A stretch of 5,956 bases of DNA, from NCBI GenBank assembly GCA_945907335.1, contig CAMDSU010000121.1:1-5956 (forward strand), written 5' to 3'. The notes beneath the pieces were generated by a model. The model did not search any database and was not told where the DNA came from. It saw only the letters and a program-made list of their open reading frames with translations. The DNA is from Bordetella parapertussis. GTDB taxonomy: Bacteria; Pseudomonadota; Gammaproteobacteria; Burkholderiales; Burkholderiaceae_C. This document shows, piece after piece, positions 5,929-5,956 of this stretch. Every line of letters starts with the position of its first letter. Position 1 is the first letter of the stretch. A program made the position numbers and the translations under genes.

Positions 5929-5956
5929 TTCGTGACAGGTGTCCTTCATTTTTATT

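Noticed and set aside
5836..5956. T-box or attenuator before cysS
   Set aside because: No T-box sequence, terminator hairpin or Cys-rich leader peptide in the roughly 60-nt predicted leader; T-boxes are not expected in Betaproteobacteria.
5932..5956. GTG at 5932 as start of a plus-strand gene
   Set aside because: No Shine-Dalgarno upstream and only eight codons before the window ends; not supportable.

Overview
The window looks like a chromosomal segment of a betaproteobacterium, most likely family Comamonadaceae of the Burkholderiales. This rests on the remembered resemblance of the AccA, CysS and LysC proteins to that group and on the gene order cysS / DNA glycosylase / accA / tilS / lysC / tRNA-Ser. 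Genus is not certain; a freshwater Limnohabitans- or Rhodoferax-like organism is a guess.

Layout, right to left in the direction of transcription (everything well supported is on the minus strand). 5836-5956 is a short intergenic region that probably holds the operon promoter and a divergent promoter for a gene beyond the right edge. Then follow cysS (cysteinyl-tRNA synthetase), an AlkA-like HhH-GPD DNA glycosylase, accA (acetyl-CoA carboxylase carboxyltransferase alpha), tilS (tRNA-Ile lysidine synthetase), lysC (aspartokinase) and tRNA-Ser(GCU). A strong Rho-independent terminator lies at 391-413. The genes overlap or are separated by at most 35 nt, and the tRNA starts 11 nt after the lysC stop. 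The whole block can therefore be read as one transcription unit of about 5.4 kb that ends behind the tRNA. It combines translation fidelity (CysS, TilS, tRNA-Ser), fatty-acid precursor supply (AccA), amino-acid synthesis (LysC) and base-excision repair. These are housekeeping functions, and there is no sign of a novel system inside the operon.

The left 390 bases differ. By hand count, bases 1-360 are about 39% G+C, against roughly the mid-50s in the operon. They lie on the 3' side of the tRNA gene, the usual integration side for tyrosine-recombinase elements. They carry a tandem 11-bp direct repeat (366-388) with a degenerate third copy at 258-268. They also hold the 5' end of a small gene for a secreted protein whose signal peptide is split by an apparent one-base frameshift in a run of six T. 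This end could be the edge of an integrated element or island, but no integrase gene and no second copy of the tRNA end are visible here.

The items most worth a second look are the frameshifted secreted-protein gene, the repeats beside the tRNA, the internal lysC start with its own Shine-Dalgarno sequence, and the TTG start of accA.
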